Source of the DNA: Lachnospiraceae bacterium
Lineage (GTDB): Bacteria; Bacillota; Clostridia; Lachnospirales; Lachnospiraceae
Length of the DNA: 53,975 nt
Direction: 5' to 3'
NCBI GenBank assembly: GCA_024680815.1
Contig: JAILBQ010000063.1
Location: 1 to 53,975, forward strand
Of the stretch, positions 41,134 through 50,201 are shown one piece after another. How positions within the stretch are numbered: the first letter of the stretch is position 1; every line of letters starts with the position of its first letter. The position numbers were made by a program, and so were the translations under genes. A model generated the notes under the pieces. The model was given only the letters and a program-made list of their open reading frames with translations, made no database searches and was not told the DNA's origin.

Positions 41134-43056
41134 ATGGCGGAAAAAGTCAGAGTATTAAGAGGCCCCGGTGCAGGAAGGATGCAGGGAAAAGGGCGTAGGG
41201 TAAAGGAACCCGGAAAGCTGTTCCGGCGGCTTATGTCACGGGTATTTGCCACCTACGGCCTTCATATCGTCGTTGTTTTTTTCTGCATCGTGATTGGCGT
41301 GCTCGCCAATGTCCAGGGGACACTTTTTACCAGACTGCTTATAGATGATTACATCCTTCCGATGCTGAAGGATGCCGGACACGACTTCTCTCAGCTGCTT
41401 TCGGCTATGGCGCGGGTTGCGGTGCTGTATCTTGTTGGAGTTATGTCAACCTATATTTATCAGCGTCTGATGGTTCGTGTCAGCCAGGGGACAATGCTCT
41501 CCCTGCGCAAAGAGCTGTTTCAGAAAATGCAGGAACTTCCGGTGCGCTATTTTGATACACATGCCCACGGGGATATTATGTCCGTTTATACCAACGACAT
41601 CGATGCCCTGAGGCAGATGCTCTCCCAGGCCATGCCCCAGGCCGTTAACAGTGCGATAACCATTGTGTGCGTTTTTTGCAGCATGCTCTTTTTAAGCGTG
41701 CCGCTTTCGCTGCTTACGCTTGCGATGGTGGGTGTCATGCTGTTTTTTAGCGGCAGACTGTCCGGAAAGGCGGGAACCTTTTTTGCTTCCCAGCAGAAGA
41801 ATCTCGGAAGCCTGAACGGCTATATAGAAGAGATGATGAGCGGGCAGAAGGTGGTTAAGGTTTTCTGTCACGAGTCGCAGGCTATAGAGGAGTTTAACAA
41901 AAAAAACGACGAGCTTTTTGAAAGCGCGGATAATGCAAACAAGTTTGCCAATATCGTAATGCCCGTCAATGCCCAGCTCGGTAACGTCAGTTATGTTTTA
42001 TGCGCAATAGCGGGAGGACTGCTTGCGCTCTCCGGACGTACGGGAATGACACTGGGGCGGCTGGCTTCTTTCTTAAGTTTTAACAAAAGCTTCAACATGC
42101 CGATTAATCAGGTCAGCATGCAGATCAATTCCGTGGTTATGGCTCTGGCGGGAGCTGAAAGAATTTTCGCCATGCTGGATGAAAAGGCGGAGGAGGATGA
42201 AGGATATGTGACCCTTGTCAATATCCGGGAAAAGGACGGAGAACTCCGGGAAACCGCGGAGCACACCGGTGTCTGGGCCTGGAAACATTTTCATCAGGCA
42301 GAGGGCAGAACGGAATATGTCAGTCTTGCGGGTAAAGTGGATTTTCTGGGAGTGGATTTCGGCTACACACCGGATCACATGGTGCTGCATGATATAGTGA
42401 TTCATGCCCGCCCGGGTCAGAAAATTGCCTTTGTGGGCTCCACAGGCGCCGGAAAGACCACGATAACCAACCTGATCAACCGATTTTATGACATTGCGGA
42501 CGGAAAGATCCGCTATGACGATATTAATATCAATAAAATCAAAAAGGGAGATCTGCGGCGTTCACTGGGAATGGTACTTCAGGACACCCATCTTTTTACG
42601 GGGACCATAAGAGATAACATACGTTACGGGAAACTTGATGCCACTGATGAGGAGGTGGAGGCGGCGGCGAAGCTGGTTAACGCGGATGACTTTATCCGTC
42701 GTCTTCCCGAAGGATATGATACGTTTCTGACTCATGACGGGACGGCTTTGTCCCAGGGGCAAAGGCAGCTTCTGGCCATTGCCCGGGCGGCGGTGGCAGA
42801 TCCTCTGGTGCTGATACTCGATGAGGCCACGAGCTCCATTGACACAAGAACCGAAAGGATTGTTCAGGAGGGAATGGATTCACTGATGAAGGGGCGTACC
42901 ACCTTTGTGATAGCCCACCGCCTTTCCACAGTAAGAAACAGCGATTGCATCCTTGTGATGGAGAACGGGCGGATTATCGAGAGGGGAACCCACGAGGAAC
43001 TGATAGAGCAAAAACACAGGTATTACGAGCTCTATACCGGAAAGAAGATTTCCTGA
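41134..43056 (+). CDS. ABC exporter half-transporter with intact catalytic site
   Basis: A 640-residue partner of the preceding exporter. A basic N-terminal tail of about 35 residues precedes six helices and a nucleotide-binding domain (about 400-640). Walker A is GSTGAGKTT, Walker B LILDEATSSID with the catalytic Glu, and the H loop VIAHRLSTV with its His. Its signature is LSQGQ rather than LSGGQ. That signature faces the partner's degenerate Walker A/B, so all the changes fall in one of the two ATP sites. An insertion of about 50 residues (EGYVTLVNIREKDG ... AEGRTEYV) separates the membrane part from the NBD. It is common in exporters of this type from Clostridia. The gene ends 77 bases before the DUF5717 operon. 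Confidence 0.94.
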   Translation: MAEKVRVLRGPGAGRMQGKGRRVKEPGKLFRRLMSRVFATYGLHIVVVFFCIVIGVLANVQGTLFTRLLIDDYILPMLKDAGHDFSQLLSAMARVAVLYLVGVMSTYIYQRLMVRVSQGTMLSLRKELFQKMQELPVRYFDTHAHGDIMSVYTNDIDALRQMLSQAMPQAVNSAITIVCVFCSMLFLSVPLSLLTLAMVGVMLFFSGRLSGKAGTFFASQQKNLGSLNGYIEEMMSGQKVVKVFCHESQAIEEFNKKNDELFESADNANKFANIVMPVNAQLGNVSYVLCAIAGGLLALSGRTGMTLGRLASFLSFNKSFNMPINQVSMQINSVVMALAGAERIFAMLDEKAEEDEGYVTLVNIREKDGELRETAEHTGVWAWKHFHQAEGRTEYVSLAGKVDFLGVDFGYTPDHMVLHDIVIHARPGQKIAFVGSTGAGKTTITNLINRFYDIADGKIRYDDININKIKKGDLRRSLGMVLQDTHLFTGTIRDNIRYGKLDATDEEVEAAAKLVNADDFIRRLPEGYDTFLTHDGTALSQGQRQLLAIARAAVADPLVLILDEATSSIDTRTERIVQEGMDSLMKGRTTFVIAHRLSTVRNSDCILVMENGRIIERGTHEELIEQKHRYYELYTGKKIS

Positions 43057-43093
43057 GATTACCGGGGGCAGTTTTCCGTGTTGTCCTCTTTCG

Positions 43094-43123
43094 TTGCGCC
43101 GTAAGGGTTTTCTGGTGTATAAT
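43094..43123 (+). promoter_or_regulatory. Promoter of the DUF5717/DUF5716 operon, next to the start codon
   Basis: TTGCGC (43094-43099), an 18-bp spacer and a perfect TATAAT (43118-43123). The -10 ends only ten bases before ATG 43134, so the transcript should start about three or four bases ahead of the codon. Confidence 0.66.
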
Positions 43124-43133
43124 ATAACCAACT

Positions 43134-46100
43134 ATGCGCAGTCATATTGAAAAATTAATAAATGGTACGTTCGAATATGAGAGCGGCCATCTTGTGTTTT
43201 CGGAAAAAAGCATAGAAATGGAGTTTGTCGAAGGTGAAGTCCCCTCCGGCTCTTTTGGCATACTCTCTTCCGGCGATGAGGAGCTGGAGGGTTATATCGG
43301 CACCACGTCCTTAAGGATGAAGCTGGGCATTGACAGATTTTCCGGCAGGGAAACTATTGTCCATTATACCTTTGACCCCACCGGACTGGAAAGCGGAGAT
43401 ACCATCAAGGGCGAAATCAATGTGGTTTCCAACAGGGGAGAATATAACCTGCCCTTCACGGCCACCCTTGTAAGAACGAGGATAGAGTCTTCCGTCGGAA
43501 CCATCCGGAATCTCTTTCATTTCGCAAACCTTGCCCACACTGATTTTGATGAGGCAAGCCGGATTTTTTATTCCGAAAAGATGCAGGAATGCTTTGTTGA
43601 TTCCGATCAGCGTTTTGCCGGGATATATAAAGCCCTGTCTGTCCATCCGGGAAACGTGGATAACGTCGAGCAGTTTCTGATTGCGATTCATAAAAAAGAT
43701 CCCGTCACCTTCGTTTGTCTCAATGAAAAATTTACTCTGAAGAACTTCTCTTCTTCTTCGGATACGGAAGGAAGCTTTGAAATTCTGAAATCAGGCTGGG
43801 GCTATGTTGACATCCGCGTTTATTCGGATTCTGATTTCGTCCGCCCGGAGAAGGAGAGACTGGGCAATACGGATTTTCTGGGGAACAGGGCAGTGCTGAA
43901 GTTTTCCCTCGATCCCGAATGTATCCACTCCGGGGTGAATCTTGCGAAAATAACACTGGAAAGCAATTACTGCAGAACAGAGTGTTTTGTGAATGTTTCC
44001 ACAAGAGTGCATAATGCGGATCTGAAACGGAGAAACACCCAGATAAAGAAAGCATATTATGCCGCCATGAATCTGTTCCTGCGTTACCGCATGCATAAGA
44101 TAAACGCAACGCAATGGATGCATCAGGGGCTTAAGCTTGCGGAGGAGGCACTCTGGACGGAAGAGACAGAAATCCGTTTCAGGCTCTATCGTATCCAGAT
44201 GCTTATAGCCGGCGGCAGGAAAGCGGAAGCCGAGTCGGAGCTCGGCCTGATATCGGAGCAATACAGAGAAGCCGGACTTTCGGAGGAGCTGAATGCCTAT
44301 CTGATTTATCTTAAAGCTCTCCTTAAGAGAGACAATGCCTATACGTCTGCCGGGGCGGAGATCGTGCGCCGGATGTATGAGAGAAGACGGGATTCCGACT
44401 GGCTCCTTATAATCCTGATTTATACGGACGCGGATCTGGAGAGGATGCCGGTCAGAAAGCTTTCGCTGCTGGAAGAACATCCGGGAAAAGCAGGTTCCAA
44501 CCCTCTGATTCTGCTTGAAGCGCTGGAGGTAATGCTGAAAAATCCGGATGCTCTGCGCACCCTGGGGTCATTCGAGCTCCGGTGTGTCAGGTTTGGAATA
44601 AAAAACGGCCTTCTTAACCGGGCGATCATCGAGCGGGTGACTTATCTGGGGAGCCAGATGCGTGAATACTCGCCCCTTCTTCATCGGATTTTGTGCGGAA
44701 TATACAGAGTTTCTCCTTCCGACGGGCTCATCACCTCGATCTGTTCACAGCTTATACGGGGCGGAAGAACAGATCTTTCGGCTTTCGGCTGGTATACCCT
44801 GGCTATTGAGAGAGGCATAAAAATCACAAGGCTTTATGAACACTACATGTATTCCGTGCCTGAGGGGACGGGAACGCTGCTTCCCCGGGGGGTTCTGCTG
44901 TATTTCGGAATGGGCGGGGAACTGCAGGATTCATACATGGCGTTTTTCTACGCGAATATGTTAAGGCATGCCTCTGAGGTACGGGACCTGATAGTCGAAT
45001 ATGAGAGCAATCTTTTCCGGTTTGCCATTTCAGCAGCCGAACGGGGATTTATTGATGAGAATATGAGCGTGGTCTATTCCTATACCGCGAAGTATGAGCG
45101 AGGTGAGGAAAAAGAGAAGTTTTTTGAGGCTTTGGCCCCGCTTATGTTTATTCATCACATCCGTGTTGAACTGAAGGAACCTTCGATTCTTATTGTTGTG
45201 GAGGAAAAGTTCACACATGAGCGGCAGGCTCTGTTTGACGGGAAGGATGCCTACGTTCCCATTTACGGGGGCTCCTATATGCTTTTTATCGAGACGAGGG
45301 GCGGTGAACGCTACGCGCTCGAAGACAAAGCGGTGGACAGGCAGCTCCTTAAGGGGCAGGAATTCATGGAAGCCTTTGCATATATAAAGGAAGAGGACGG
45401 TATAGGGGCTTCATATTACCGATGTGCGGGGGGACATCATTTTATAGCTGTTAACGAGAATAATGCAGTCAGCGTCAGACGCCTTATTGATTCGGAAGAG
45501 ATTGTGCCCGGATACAGAAGCGACCTTCTGATGGAACTTATGGAGTTTGAGTATTCCATGGATCATGTGGAGGAGCTGGATAAGCTTCTGGAGCGCCTGG
45601 ATCCGGGGGTATTAAGCGGAGCCTGCCGTGCTGACATGGTCCGCTTCATGGTGATACGTGGAATGATTTCACGTGCGTATGAGATTATTCTGCGTTACGG
45701 AGCCGAAAAGGTAGGCTTCAAAATTCTTGCCAGGCTTTTGAGCCACCTTATCAGTGCCGGAAACGGGGAGCGGGAAGAAACGCTGCTGACACTGGCGTAT
45801 ATTACCTTTCGGGGCGGAAAATATGATGAGGTCATGCTTCAGTATCTTGCCGAATATTTTGAGGGAACACTCCGGCAGATGCGTCCGATATGGAAGGCGG
45901 CCGTAAACTTCGGAGTTGTTCCGGTACGGCTGGAGGAAAGGCTTTTATCGCAGATGCTCTATTCCAGAACCTTTGTGGGGGAAAAGGACGAGATATTCTT
46001 AAGCTATCTGAAGCGGGGAATAGACAGCGATATAGTTATGGCTTATCTTTCCTATAACGCTTATGAATATATGATTCACGGAGCCGTGACGAATCCCGGC

Positions 46101-46706
46101 AACTTTGAAAAAATTATAGAGCTTTATTATGACGGGGAGAAGCTCAATGATTATATGCTTCTTTCCGCCGTGATATTCTATTCCGGGGAACCGTCCATAC
46201 CGGAATCCGCCATGAGCGCGCTTATAGATATTTCACGGGGGATGATCGCCCGGGGGATTGTATTGGAGGCATTCAGGCGGTTTAAGGACGAGATTCCCCT
46301 TATGGCGCTGCTTTCTCCGAGGGTTTATGTGGAATACAAAACCAATCCTTCAAGCAGGGTGGTGATCCATTTCCTTTTAAGCGGATATGACGGGGCGCCC
46401 GGTGATTACATCATTGAAGATATGAAAAATCTCTTCGGCGGTATATATTCAAGACGGTTCAATATGTTTTACGGGGAGGAGCTGCAGTACTATATCACTG
46501 AGGAGCTCGGGGGAAAATCCACGCTTACAGCCAGCAATTCCCTTGTTATTGAGGATCAGGGCAGAAAGCATTCCGACAGCAAATACGGGATGATAAACGA
46601 TATGCTGATCTGCACCTCCATGATGGATGATAAAAGTCTTATGGCGCTGGTGGAGCTTTATCTGAAGAAGAATGCCGCGGCAGACGGACTGTTTGAATTG
46701 GAGTGA
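43134..46706 (+). CDS. DUF5717 family giant protein, beta-domains plus helical solenoid
   Basis: A 1190-residue cytoplasmic-looking protein with no signal peptide or membrane helix. Residues about 1-120 and 180-290 are beta-rich modules (SGHLVFSEKSIEMEFVEGEVPSGSFGILSSGDEELEGYI; FTLKNFSSSSDTEGSFEILKSGWGYVDIRVYSDSDF). These look like Ig-type sandwiches and are followed by a very long helical repeat region (about 300-1130, TPR-like: KLAEEALWTEETEIRFRLYRIQML ...). A short beta insertion lies near 690-800 (IRVELKEPSILIVVEEKF). I recognise the pattern as DUF5717, function unknown. It leads an operon with an Hsp70-like protein, a TPR protein and a coiled-coil membrane protein. A large scaffold or client-binding platform is inferred. 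It has no ribosome site and is probably read from a near-leaderless transcript. Confidence 0.82.
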   Translation: MRSHIEKLINGTFEYESGHLVFSEKSIEMEFVEGEVPSGSFGILSSGDEELEGYIGTTSLRMKLGIDRFSGRETIVHYTFDPTGLESGDTIKGEINVVSNRGEYNLPFTATLVRTRIESSVGTIRNLFHFANLAHTDFDEASRIFYSEKMQECFVDSDQRFAGIYKALSVHPGNVDNVEQFLIAIHKKDPVTFVCLNEKFTLKNFSSSSDTEGSFEILKSGWGYVDIRVYSDSDFVRPEKERLGNTDFLGNRAVLKFSLDPECIHSGVNLAKITLESNYCRTECFVNVSTRVHNADLKRRNTQIKKAYYAAMNLFLRYRMHKINATQWMHQGLKLAEEALWTEETEIRFRLYRIQMLIAGGRKAEAESELGLISEQYREAGLSEELNAYLIYLKALLKRDNAYTSAGAEIVRRMYERRRDSDWLLIILIYTDADLERMPVRKLSLLEEHPGKAGSNPLILLEALEVMLKNPDALRTLGSFELRCVRFGIKNGLLNRAIIERVTYLGSQMREYSPLLHRILCGIYRVSPSDGLITSICSQLIRGGRTDLSAFGWYTLAIERGIKITRLYEHYMYSVPEGTGTLLPRGVLLYFGMGGELQDSYMAFFYANMLRHASEVRDLIVEYESNLFRFAISAAERGFIDENMSVVYSYTAKYERGEEKEKFFEALAPLMFIHHIRVELKEPSILIVVEEKFTHERQALFDGKDAYVPIYGGSYMLFIETRGGERYALEDKAVDRQLLKGQEFMEAFAYIKEEDGIGASYYRCAGGHHFIAVNENNAVSVRRLIDSEEIVPGYRSDLLMELMEFEYSMDHVEELDKLLERLDPGVLSGACRADMVRFMVIRGMISRAYEIILRYGAEKVGFKILARLLSHLISAGNGEREETLLTLAYITFRGGKYDEVMLQYLAEYFEGTLRQMRPIWKAAVNFGVVPVRLEERLLSQMLYSRTFVGEKDEIFLSYLKRGIDSDIVMAYLSYNAYEYMIHGAVTNPGNFEKIIELYYDGEKLNDYMLLSAVIFYSGEPSIPESAMSALIDISRGMIARGIVLEAFRRFKDEIPLMALLSPRVYVEYKTNPSSRVVIHFLLSGYDGAPGDYIIEDMKNLFGGIYSRRFNMFYGEELQYYITEELGGKSTLTASNSLVIEDQGRKHSDSKYGMINDMLICTSMMDDKSLMALVELYLKKNAAADGLFELE

Positions 46707-46710
46707 CGGG

Positions 46711-48093
46711 ATGATACGGGAGGAAGAGGACTTTCGCGAAATACCGGAGGACGGAATAATCATCGGACTGGATCTGAACGATGATCTTACATTTGTCTCT
46801 TTTTGCGGCAGGAGAAATACGGAGGTAACGACTCTATCTGCGTCGGATGACGAGGAGCGTTTCGGCATACCTACCTGTATCGGCTATGACCGGCAGGAGG
46901 ACAGGTATGTGTTTGGTGCCGTAGCCGCGGAGGGCGAACCGCCCCGGATTGAAAAATATACAAACCTTCTTTCGGCGGTTCTCACAGAGGATGAGGATGA
47001 GGACGAAGAGGAAGAGATTGAATATCTGGACGAGGGAGATGAGGAGGAAGATGCCGGGGTTATAGCTGAAAGCGAACCGGAAGATACAAATACCGAAAGC
47101 ACTGCCGCGTCCGACAGGCTAAGCAGGTTTGTAACCCATGTGGTGGGGCTTGCCTCCGCCGTCGGAGGAGGGGCTCCGGGAGCGGTTTTTATCGCGCTTG
47201 ACCACCTTGACCGGGGGATCATTTCAAGACTGGATGAGGTGTTTAAAAAGCTTCGGGAGGAAATCCCTCTGGTCCGGTATGTGTCCAGACAGGAATGTTT
47301 TTTTTACTATACATTAAATCAGCCTGTCGAGCTATGGCGGCAGTCGGTATTGCTTATTCATTATTCCGACCGGGAATTTCTTACAGACCGGCTCTCCATA
47401 AACAGGAATTCCTCCCCCCAGGTCGTACGGATCGAGGAAAAGTACTTTCCCGAAATGCTTCCTTTCGATACGGATGATCCGGAAAAAATGGATCTGCGTC
47501 TCGTAAGCCTTCTGGAGAAAGAAGGAATGGGAAAGGTTACGATCCATTCCGACAGCATTTCCAGTGTTTATCTCTCGGGAGCATATATGGAATCGGACTG
47601 GAAACGGGGGACGCTGAAATATCTCTGTTCCGGAAGACGGGTTTTTCAGGGGCTGAATCTTTATACAAAGGGAGCCTGCTACGCGGCAAGGGAAGCTGTT
47701 GACGAAGGTTTCATCAGCAGAAATTATCTGCTTGTAAGCACCGATACACTTAAGTATAATATCGGACTGCGCATGATAAGCGACGGTGCGGAAATCATTG
47801 AAAACCTGGTGGATGCCGGTGAAAACTGGTATGAGGTATCCGCTTCAAAGGAGGTTTATCTCGGGGCGGACAGGGAGATAGTACTTGTGCTTAAGGATAT
47901 GGGCGGAGAGGGAGAGAGAAACGTTCTTTTAAGGCTGGATGGTTTTCCGGAGCGTCCGCCAAGGGCGATGCGTATCCGGCTGGAGCTTTATATGAAGAGC
48001 GCCAGGATTCTTGTGGCCCGGATTCAGGATGTGGGCTTTGGTGAAATCTTTCTTTCCAGCGGTATGCAGCTGCGGGAAGAGATTGGAGTCTGA
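46711..48093 (+). CDS. DUF5716 family Hsp70/actin-like protein
   Basis: I start it at ATG 46711, seven bases after GGAG, four bases past the DUF5717 stop. The 460-residue protein has an actin-fold ATPase outline. A phosphate-1-like loop is at 18-26 (IGLDLNDDL, where Hsp70 has IGIDLGTTN), followed by TFVSF. The phosphate-2-like strand is VLLIHYSDREF (213-223) and the adenosine loop is VYLSGAYMES (286-295). A GACYAAREA helix at 321-329 is like the GAAxQA helix of Hsp70. A very acidic insert spans about 93-115. The C-terminal 110 residues (SDGAEIIENLVDAGENW ... GFPERPPRAMRIRLELYMKSARILVARIQDVGFGE) resemble the beta substrate-binding domain of Hsp70. It looks like a diverged Hsp70 whose loops may bind ATP weakly or not at all. 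It lies between DUF5717 and TPR genes. Confidence 0.82.
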   Translation: MIREEEDFREIPEDGIIIGLDLNDDLTFVSFCGRRNTEVTTLSASDDEERFGIPTCIGYDRQEDRYVFGAVAAEGEPPRIEKYTNLLSAVLTEDEDEDEEEEIEYLDEGDEEEDAGVIAESEPEDTNTESTAASDRLSRFVTHVVGLASAVGGGAPGAVFIALDHLDRGIISRLDEVFKKLREEIPLVRYVSRQECFFYYTLNQPVELWRQSVLLIHYSDREFLTDRLSINRNSSPQVVRIEEKYFPEMLPFDTDDPEKMDLRLVSLLEKEGMGKVTIHSDSISSVYLSGAYMESDWKRGTLKYLCSGRRVFQGLNLYTKGACYAAREAVDEGFISRNYLLVSTDTLKYNIGLRMISDGAEIIENLVDAGENWYEVSASKEVYLGADREIVLVLKDMGGEGERNVLLRLDGFPERPPRAMRIRLELYMKSARILVARIQDVGFGEIFLSSGMQLREEIGV

Positions 48094-48095
48094 AT

Positions 48096-48929
48096 ATGGT
48101 CTATGCGCCTGTGGGAAAACGGGCAAAGGTTCCGTATTATATGGAAAGCGCGGGGATCAATCTGTTTTCGATTGAGGAGCTTGGCTATTACCTCTACGAA
48201 AGTGTTTTTCTCCTGGACCGTTCTCTGATGAAAAGCGAGCTGGTTCGTTTTATAGAGCGGGAACTGGAGCTTCCGGTGCTGGCGGATATGCTGAATCATA
48301 TTCTTCTTGTGGAAGGGTCGCTGTCCAGTTTTGTCGTATGCATTCTGCGGTATCTGAATTATTGCTCGGAGGCGCAGCTTGCGATTGTGGAAAAATCGCT
48401 TTCTGAGGGATACGCGGAAGGCAATATGCATCGAAGGCGGATCCGGGGCGACAAGCATGTCAAGGCGGGAAGATATCTGGATGCTATCAGGGAATATACC
48501 TTTGCCGAATCGGCCCTGACGGATGAGGTTCCCGTTGAGGAAACGGCCAGACTGTATCACAATATGGGCGTAGCCTACGCGAGGATGTTTCTGTTTGAGC
48601 AGGCTGCCGATTATTTTAAACGCTCCTGCGATCTAAGCTATAATCAGAAAGCGTATACTTCCTATCTTTCCGCAAAACGAATGGTCATGACACCGGGAGA
48701 CTATCTGGAATTTGTCCGTTCCGAGCATGCCGATCCGGAGCTGATCAACGCTATAGAAGCGAAGCTCAATTCTTCCATTACCGCCCTCAAGGACCGGGGA
48801 GATTACCGTCTGTATATGCGGCTGAAGAGGAAAAAACATGAGGGTGATATCGCGGGCTACCGTGAAGATATGAGAGCTCTTCTGTCTTCCTTTGAAAATG
48901 ATTACAGAAAGAACATGGGTAACCTGTGA
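48096..48929 (+). CDS. TPR protein of the DUF5717/DUF5716 operon
   Basis: A 277-residue soluble protein, starting at ATG 48096 two bases after the Hsp70-like stop, with GGAG seven bases upstream. The N-terminal ~110 residues are helical without a clear family (SAGINLFSIEELGYYLYESVFLLDRSLM). At about 125-200 there are two TPR-like helix pairs (RGDKHVKAGRYLDAIREYTFAESAL, ARLYHNMGVAYARMFLFEQAADYFKRSCDLSYNQKAY). The tail is basic and helical. TPR proteins commonly bind Hsp70 tails or scaffold partners, so a cochaperone-like role with the preceding gene is a reasonable guess. The stop overlaps the next start by four bases (GTGA). Confidence 0.8.
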   Translation: MVYAPVGKRAKVPYYMESAGINLFSIEELGYYLYESVFLLDRSLMKSELVRFIERELELPVLADMLNHILLVEGSLSSFVVCILRYLNYCSEAQLAIVEKSLSEGYAEGNMHRRRIRGDKHVKAGRYLDAIREYTFAESALTDEVPVEETARLYHNMGVAYARMFLFEQAADYFKRSCDLSYNQKAYTSYLSAKRMVMTPGDYLEFVRSEHADPELINAIEAKLNSSITALKDRGDYRLYMRLKRKKHEGDIAGYREDMRALLSSFENDYRKNMGNL

Positions 48930-50098
48930 AAATTTTCGATTGGTTTCGGGATAAATTCAAACGGAGAAAACTTAATGAGGAGGATGACGATTATTCTCCG
49001 ATAAGCCGTTCCAGCGTGGATATCAGAATTCCTGAGGAGCGTGAACATTATGTGCGCTCCTGCTGTGAACAGATGATAGAAGCCGGGGAACAGATAGAGC
49101 GGGCCACCATGGAATACCGGCTCGTTACGGATTATCTGACGGATATCGAAGAACTGGACAAAACACCCTATGAGACAAAGGCCGAGGCTATTGCCATCGC
49201 GGAATCGATAGTCAGACTGGAGCAGCAGACCGCTTCTTCTTCAAAAACCGTGGGACGCATCGCCGAAGAGGAGTACCAGCTTCTGGACCGCTATGCCGAC
49301 GATGTGCCGGGTGAAATCGAAAAGATGAAGGAAAACGAAGAGTACAAGGCTCTGGTTCGGGGGGATCTTCGTACGCTGGAAAGCGAAAAGGCAGTCACGA
49401 ATTACCGTAGAAATGAAATGCTCGCCGGTGTGAAAAATATGAAAAACATGGCCGGCATAACCGTTACAGCCCTGGTGGCGGCAATTCTTCTGCTGACGGT
49501 TCTTCAGTTTTCATTTTCCATAGACTCCACTGCCGGATATGTGGCTTCCGGAGCTATTGCCGCGGTGGCGCTGACCGTTGAATTCATGTCTTTCCGCCGC
49601 TTCAGCGCGGAGCGGAAAAAGGCTGAGCGCTACTTAAACCGGGTCATTGTCAAGCAGAACAGTATGAAGGTGAGGTATGTCAACGTGACAAATCTCCTGG
49701 AATACGAATATTCGAAATACAGGGTCAATAATTCCGATGAACTTAAATATTTCTGGGATCTCTACATTGAGGAGAAAAAGGCCAGGGATTTTCTGGAACG
49801 GGCCGGGGACGAGCTGGAAATAAGCAAACGGGAACTGGTTAACGCATTAAGAAAGGTGCGCCTGCGGGATCCGGCGGTCTGGGCGAACCAGTGTCGGGCC
49901 CTGACGGATGCCCGGGAGATGGTGGAGATACGTCATGATCTGAGACTGAGAAGAGAGGCCCTCAGGGATCAGATCGAATACAACACGGGTATAAGAGACG
50001 AAGCGAAAAATGAGATCAACATTCTCGTAAAACGCTATCCCGAATATGCCAGGGAAATTCTGGGAATCGTTTCAGCCTATGGGGAAAAGCCGGTGTGA
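48926..50098 (+). CDS. Two-helix membrane protein with long coiled coils (operon membrane anchor)
   Basis: A 390-residue protein starting at GTG 48926 inside the TPR gene's stop. Charged coiled-coil helices flank a hairpin of two membrane segments, about 175-197 (AGITVTALVAAILLLTVLQFSF) and 202-222 (AGYVASGAIAAVALTVEFMSF). The loop between them is very short. With basic residues on both outer edges, both coiled-coil arms (1-170 and 225-390) should face the cytoplasm. This topology recalls membrane-tethered scaffold proteins. I recognise no family. It is the last gene of the operon and probably ties the Hsp70-like, TPR and DUF5717 proteins to the membrane. That is inference from gene order. 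Confidence 0.8.
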   Translation: MKIFDWFRDKFKRRKLNEEDDDYSPISRSSVDIRIPEEREHYVRSCCEQMIEAGEQIERATMEYRLVTDYLTDIEELDKTPYETKAEAIAIAESIVRLEQQTASSSKTVGRIAEEEYQLLDRYADDVPGEIEKMKENEEYKALVRGDLRTLESEKAVTNYRRNEMLAGVKNMKNMAGITVTALVAAILLLTVLQFSFSIDSTAGYVASGAIAAVALTVEFMSFRRFSAERKKAERYLNRVIVKQNSMKVRYVNVTNLLEYEYSKYRVNNSDELKYFWDLYIEEKKARDFLERAGDELEISKRELVNALRKVRLRDPAVWANQCRALTDAREMVEIRHDLRLRREALRDQIEYNTGIRDEAKNEINILVKRYPEYAREILGIVSAYGEKPV

Positions 50099-50115
50099 GG
50101 CGGGAAGCGGCTTTC

Positions 50116-50144
50116 TTGCGGAACACGGGCTTCTGTGGTATAGT
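50116..50144 (+). promoter_or_regulatory. Promoter of purB-purA
   Basis: TTGCGG (50116-50121), a 17-bp spacer and TATAGT (50139-50144) preceded by TGG, an extended -10. The leader before ATG 50202 is about 50 nt. I see no purine riboswitch or PurR-box-like dyad in it. Confidence 0.66.
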
Positions 50145-50201
50145 AAACGTCGAGTGTTTTTAAGGGGTTCATTCGGATTATAAGAAAAGGAAGAGCGTCA
50201 C

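Noticed and set aside
47000-47120. Frameshift or low-complexity insertion in the DUF5716 gene
   Set aside because: The acidic run is in frame with normal codon use, and conserved blocks continue on both sides. Acidic inserts are compatible with a real linker.
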